Of a stretch of DNA of 9,703 bases, positions 6,464 through 9,703 are shown in pieces; the first letter of the stretch is position 1, and the number at the start of each line of letters is the position of its first letter. Origin of the DNA: Devosia sp. (GTDB lineage: Bacteria > Pseudomonadota > Alphaproteobacteria > Rhizobiales > Devosiaceae). Where the stretch lies: assembly GCA_028290685.1 (NCBI GenBank), contig JAQGJI010000192.1:1-9703 (forward strand). The letters run 5' to 3'. The notes below the pieces were generated by a model that was not told the origin of the DNA, made no database searches, and was given only the letters and a program-made list of their open reading frames with translations. The position numbers and the translations under genes were made by a program.

Positions 6464-7948
6464 TTGACTGACCTGACCAAGCTGAGCCTGGCCGACGCCC
6501 GCCGAGCCCTTGCCGACAAGAGCTTTACCGCAACCGAACTGACCGGTGCCTATCTAACGGCAATCGAAGCGGCCAATCCGAGCCTGAACGCCTATGTGGC
6601 TGTCACGGGCGAGCAGGCTCTGGAAATGGCCAAGGCAAGCGACGAAAAGCTGGCCAAAGGGCAGGGCGGCTCACTCGAAGGCATTCCGCTCGGCATCAAG
6701 GATTTGTTTGGCACCAAGGGTGTTCACACCCAGGCCGCCAGCCATATCCTCGATGGCTTCAAGCCTGAATACGAATCCACCATCACCAGCCAGTTGTGGC
6801 GGGATGGGGCCGTCATGCTGGGCAAGCTCAACATGGACGAGTTCGCCATGGGCTCATCCAACGAGACGAGCTTCTACGGCCCGGTGGTTAGTCCCTTCCG
6901 CGCCCAGGGCAGCAACGCCAACCTTGTCCCCGGCGGCTCGTCTGGAGGCTCTGCAGCGGCGGTGGCCGCCTGGCTCTGTGCCGGTGCCACGGCAACCGAC
7001 ACAGGCGGCTCCATCCGCCAGCCTGCTGCATTCACCGGCACCGTTGGCATCAAGCCGACATATGGCCGCTGCTCCCGCTGGGGCGTGGTCGCCTTTGCGT
7101 CATCGCTGGATCAGGCGGGCCCGATCGCCCGCACGGTGGAAGACGCCGCACTGCTGATGACCTCGATGTCTGGGTTTGATCCCAAGGATTCGACCAGCGC
7201 CGATCTGGCGGTGCCCGATTTCGCTGCCGCCGTCGAGCGGGGAGTCAAGGGCCTCACCATCGGTGTGCCGCGCGAGTACCGCATGGACGGCATGCCGAGT
7301 GAAATTGAAAAGCTCTGGAGCCAGGGCCTCGAATGGCTGGTCGCCGAAGGCGCAACGGTCAAGGATATCTCCCTGCCGCACACCAAATATGCCCTGCCGG
7401 CCTATTACATTGTCGCTCCCGCTGAAGCATCGTCCAACCTCGCTCGCTACGACGGGGTGAAATACGGTCTGCGCGTATCGGGAAAAGACATAACCGACAT
7501 GTACGAACTCACCCGCGCCGCCGGTTTCGGCCGCGAAGTGAAACGTCGCATCATGATCGGCACTTATGTGCTCTCCGCGGGTTATTTCGACGCTTACTAC
7601 GTCAAGGCGCAAAAGGTCCGTACCCTGATCAAGAAGGATTTCGAGGACGCCTTCAACCTAGGCGTCGATGCCATCCTTACTCCTGCAACGCCGTCCGCAG
7701 CGTTCGGCATCGGTGATGAAGCCCTTGCCGCCGATCCGGTTGCCATGTACCTCAACGACGTGTTCACCGTCACGGTCAATATGGCGGGCCTACCGGGCAT
7801 CGCTGTTCCCGCCGGCAAGGACGCCAAGGGCCTTCCCTTGGGGCTTCAACTGATCGGCAAGCCCTTTGATGAAGAAACCCTGTTCGCAGCCGCCCGCATT
7901 ATCGAGCGCAGTGCCGATACCGACTTCTCGCCCACGCCCTGGTGGTAA
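6464..7948 (+). CDS. gatA: Asp-tRNA(Asn)/Glu-tRNA(Gln) amidotransferase subunit A
   Basis: GatA releases ammonia from glutamine for amidation of misacylated tRNA on GatB. The 494-residue protein is an amidase-signature enzyme with its catalytic Ser-cisSer-Lys set intact: K79 in 'IPLGIKDLF', S159 in 'PGGSSGGSAAAVAA' (156-169) and S183 in 'DTGGSIRQPA' (179-188). 'KLNMDEFAMGSSNE' (121-134), 'VGIKPTYGRCSRWG' and the late 'NMAGLPGIAVPAG' are standard GatA signatures. The start is TTG at 6464: the same frame has a stop at 6449, so no ATG start is possible without losing conserved residues. The ribosome site is weak (AGCGAG, 6451-6456). A 57-base gap separates it from the acetyltransferase stop. gatB does not follow. 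Confidence 0.97.
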   Translation: MTDLTKLSLADARRALADKSFTATELTGAYLTAIEAANPSLNAYVAVTGEQALEMAKASDEKLAKGQGGSLEGIPLGIKDLFGTKGVHTQAASHILDGFKPEYESTITSQLWRDGAVMLGKLNMDEFAMGSSNETSFYGPVVSPFRAQGSNANLVPGGSSGGSAAAVAAWLCAGATATDTGGSIRQPAAFTGTVGIKPTYGRCSRWGVVAFASSLDQAGPIARTVEDAALLMTSMSGFDPKDSTSADLAVPDFAAAVERGVKGLTIGVPREYRMDGMPSEIEKLWSQGLEWLVAEGATVKDISLPHTKYALPAYYIVAPAEASSNLARYDGVKYGLRVSGKDITDMYELTRAAGFGREVKRRIMIGTYVLSAGYFDAYYVKAQKVRTLIKKDFEDAFNLGVDAILTPATPSAAFGIGDEALAADPVAMYLNDVFTVTVNMAGLPGIAVPAGKDAKGLPLGLQLIGKPFDEETLFAAARIIERSADTDFSPTPWW

Positions 7949-7964
7949 CCCTCAGGTGCGACAC

Positions 7965-7993
7965 TTGATCGTGCGCCCGATCGGCCTTATTTG
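7965..7993 (+). promoter_or_regulatory. Weak promoter-like or hairpin signal between gatA and the 105-residue gene
   Basis: The 117-base gap after gatA contains TTGATC (7965-7970) and TATTTG (7988-7993), 17 bases apart, which could drive the gene at 8066. The same stretch holds a short inverted repeat, gatcg (7967-7971) with cgatc (7978-7982), followed by a few T residues, which could instead be a poor terminator for gatA. The two readings compete and neither is strong. Confidence 0.22.
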
Positions 7994-8065
7994 GCGGTCA
8001 TGCATAAATTGAAACTGGTGACGACTTCGCTCAGGGCGGGGTCCGGGCCGACAAGGGTTTTGCCA

Positions 8066-8383
8066 ATGGCCTCAGACATTTTCACTTCCCTTGACTGGTC
8101 CGAGCCCCCCAAGGACATGAGCAAGCCCCTGCAGGCGCTCTGGTGGCTCAAGAAGGGAAATCTGCGCGTTGGACCCGAATGGGAGCAGGCGCACAACATT
8201 GTCCAGGCCATGGAAGGCGTTCAAGCCTTTGACTGGGTGCATGCCCTCATGCACTGGATTGAGGCTGACATGGGCAATGCCGATTACTGGTACCGCCGGG
8301 CCAACAAGCGTCGCGCGACTGCCAGCGTCAGCGCCGAATGGGAGCACATCGCGGCTGCCCTCAGCGATGTGACGCGTCACTAG
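8066..8383 (+). CDS. Small conserved-type protein of unknown function
   Basis: This encodes 105 residues with ATG at 8066 and an AAGGG site (8053-8057) eight bases upstream. The frame is open further back to 7991, but those residues lie before the ribosome site and look non-coding. The protein is rich in Trp and aromatic residues: 'KPLQALWWLKKGNLRVGPEWEQAH' is split across 20-43, 'FDWVHALMHWIEAD' spans 55-68, and 'NADYWYRRANK' spans 71-81. It has no signal peptide or membrane helix and appears helical and cytoplasmic. I recall similar short hypothetical proteins with the WLKKG, W-H-WIE and YWYRRA pattern in other alphaproteobacteria, but no function that I can name. The helix-turn-helix spacing loosely suggests a TPR- or Sel1-like pair, which is only an impression. 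It could be co-transcribed with gatA. Confidence 0.8.
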   Translation: MASDIFTSLDWSEPPKDMSKPLQALWWLKKGNLRVGPEWEQAHNIVQAMEGVQAFDWVHALMHWIEADMGNADYWYRRANKRRATASVSAEWEHIAAALSDVTRH

Positions 8384-8393
8384 CAATTTTGTT

Positions 8394-8414
8394 GACGGGG
8401 CGGGCAGCCCCGTC
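8394..8414. terminator. Hairpin between convergent genes, probable shared terminator
   Basis: An 8-base perfect stem, gacggggc (8394-8401) with gccccgtc (8407-8414), closes a 5-base loop (gggca) in the 42-base gap between the 105-residue gene and tyrS. Being symmetric, it can form in RNA from either strand. Neither side has a clear T run after the stem, so it departs from the classic intrinsic terminator. Its place between two gene ends still makes termination the best reading. Confidence 0.6.
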
Positions 8415-8425
8415 TGGCAACTGCC

Positions 8426-9676
8426 CTAAACCGGCTTGATCAGCGCATGCCGCTTCTTGCCCACGGACAGCTTGATGACGCCTTCCGCAAGCAGGGCATT
8501 GTCACCGATGCTGAGCTTGTCGTCCTCGATAACGGCGTCGTTGACCCGCACGGCGCCCGATTGCACATGCCGGCGCGCTTCTCCGTTCGAGCCCGCTAAC
8601 CCCGCGCTCACCAATGCGGCGAGAATGCCGATGCCGTTTGCAAGCTCGGCATGCGTAATGTTTGCCGTTGGCAGCGAAAGATCGATCGTTCCTGCTTCAA
8701 ACGTCTGTCGGGCCGTGTGCGAAGCCTCTTCCGCAGCCGCCCGCCCATGCACGATGGCCGTGACTTCGGTCGCCAGCACCTTCTTGGCTTCATTGATCTC
8801 ATTGCCGCCCAGCGCTGTGAGTTTCTCGATTTCACCCAGTGGCAGGCGGGTAAAAATCTTGAGGAACTTGCCGACGTCGGCGTCTTCGGTATTGCGGAAA
8901 TACTGCCAAAAATCATAGGGGCTGAACAAATCCCCGTTGAGCCAGACCGCGCCCGAGGCCGATTTGCCCATCTTTTCGCCCGACGACTTGGTCAGCAGCG
9001 GCGTGGTCAGGGCATAAAGCTGCTCGCCCCCCATGCGGTGGTTGAGGTCCACCCCATTGATGATATTGCCCCACTGGTCCGACCCACCCATCTGCAGCAC
9101 GGTGCCATAGCGCCGATTGAGCTCGGTAAAGTCATAGCCCTGCATGATCATGTAGTTGAACTCGAGAAAGCTCAGCGACTGCTCGCGGTCGAGCCGCAGT
9201 TTCACCGAATCAAAGCTCAGCATCCGGTTCACCGAGAAGTGCCGGCCCACATCGCGCAGGAACTCGACATAGTTCAGCTTCAGCAGCCAATCGGCATTGT
9301 TGACCATGATGGCGGGATTGGAGCCTTCATAGTTGAGGATGTTGCTGTAGACCTTCTTGATGCTCTCGATATTGGTTTCGATCTGCTCCACGGTCAGCAA
9401 TTTTCGCTGGTCGTCTCGGAACGAAGGATCGCCAACCATAGAGGTGCCGCCACCCATCAGGCTGATCGCCTTGTGGCCGGTTTCCTGCAGCCAGTAGAGC
9501 ATGGTGACGGTGATCAGATTACCGATGTGGATCGACGTCGCCGTGGCGTCGTAGCCCACATAGCCCGTGATCGGCCCTTTGAGCGCCAGAGCATCCAGCC
9601 CTTCCGGGTCCGAGATTTGGTGAATAAACCCACGCTCGTCGAGGACGCGCAGGAAATCGGATTTGAACTTGGTCAT
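8426..9676 (-). CDS. tyrS: Tyrosyl-tRNA synthetase
   Basis: TyrS charges tRNA(Tyr) with tyrosine using ATP in the cytoplasm. The 416-residue length is standard. The class I signature HIGH appears as 'HIGN' (50-53) in 'TSIHIGNLI', and the KMSKS loop appears as 'KMGKS' (235-239) in 'GEKMGKSASGAVWLN'. The tyrosine pocket includes 'YVGYDATATS' (39-48), 'NYMIMQGYDF' (174-183) and 'QMGGSDQWGN' (195-204). The C-terminal S4 RNA-binding domain covers about 348-412, with 'ARRHVQSGAVRVND' (367-380). Both motif variants are in line with bacterial TyrRS, so the enzyme should be active. The ATG at 9676 has only a weak upstream site (ACGGA). The promoter lies beyond the window. No T-box-like leader is visible in the 27 bases available. 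Confidence 0.97.
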   Translation of the reverse strand: MTKFKSDFLRVLDERGFIHQISDPEGLDALALKGPITGYVGYDATATSIHIGNLITVTMLYWLQETGHKAISLMGGGTSMVGDPSFRDDQRKLLTVEQIETNIESIKKVYSNILNYEGSNPAIMVNNADWLLKLNYVEFLRDVGRHFSVNRMLSFDSVKLRLDREQSLSFLEFNYMIMQGYDFTELNRRYGTVLQMGGSDQWGNIINGVDLNHRMGGEQLYALTTPLLTKSSGEKMGKSASGAVWLNGDLFSPYDFWQYFRNTEDADVGKFLKIFTRLPLGEIEKLTALGGNEINEAKKVLATEVTAIVHGRAAAEEASHTARQTFEAGTIDLSLPTANITHAELANGIGILAALVSAGLAGSNGEARRHVQSGAVRVNDAVIEDDKLSIGDNALLAEGVIKLSVGKKRHALIKPV

Positions 9677-9703
9677 GGTTGCGATCCGTTCGATGAACCA
9701 AAC

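Noticed and set aside
7100..7612. Minus-strand open frame of 170 codons inside gatA
   Set aside because: It lies wholly within gatA, whose catalytic residues and length are intact.
9524..9535. HIGN and KMGKS in TyrS as a possible sign of an inactive synthetase
   Set aside because: These variants are within the normal range for bacterial TyrRS, and all other pocket motifs are present.
1..9703. Search for CRISPR arrays, tRNA genes, insertion-sequence ends, phage or toxin-antitoxin genes
   Set aside because: No regular direct repeats, cloverleaf pattern, terminal inverted repeats or matching gene families were seen; the window is filled by housekeeping genes.

Overview
The window looks like ordinary chromosomal DNA from an alphaproteobacterium, most likely of the order Hyphomicrobiales (Rhizobiales). 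A Devosia-like genus is possible, but that is inferred from memory of protein sequences. Supporting signs are high-GC coding sequence with tight packing, the order pyrB - pyrC-like - plsY - dprA, a pyrC-like gene with the dead 'RVF' metal site, and gatC/gatA near ruvX. I see no insertion sequence, prophage, CRISPR array, rRNA or tRNA gene.

Layout. Positions 1-4972 are read on the minus strand. In transcription order they hold ruvX (pre-16S rRNA nuclease/YqgF family), pyrB (aspartate carbamoyltransferase), a non-catalytic dihydroorotase homologue (pyrC'), plsY (glycerol-3-phosphate acyltransferase), dprA (DNA-processing protein) and the first 71 codons of an EamA/DMT-type membrane transporter cut by the window edge. 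The four genes from pyrB to dprA are chained: a 4-nt overlap, an 8-nt overlap, then a 2-nt gap, with GTG, GTG and TTG starts. They almost certainly form one translationally coupled operon.

Positions 5024-8383 are read on the plus strand. They hold a degenerate metallo-beta-lactamase-fold protein, gatC, a GNAT acetyltransferase placed directly between gatC and gatA, gatA (amidotransferase catalytic subunit, TTG start) and a small conserved-looking protein of unknown function. tyrS (tyrosyl-tRNA synthetase) then runs back on the minus strand from 9676 to 8426. A hairpin at 8394-8414 separates it from the convergent upstream gene.

How the genes fit together. PyrB starts committed pyrimidine synthesis, and the dead PyrC' is probably its structural partner, as in the Pseudomonas-type ATCase, so a catalytic dihydroorotase must lie elsewhere. 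GatC and GatA are two of the three subunits of the tRNA-dependent amidotransferase; gatB is not in the window. PlsY, DprA, RuvX and TyrS are housekeeping functions. The less ordinary items are two proteins that keep an enzyme fold while losing metal ligands (PyrC' and the MBL-like protein), the acetyltransferase inside the gat cluster and the unassigned 105-residue protein. I did not find a convincing new defence, mobile or regulatory system here.
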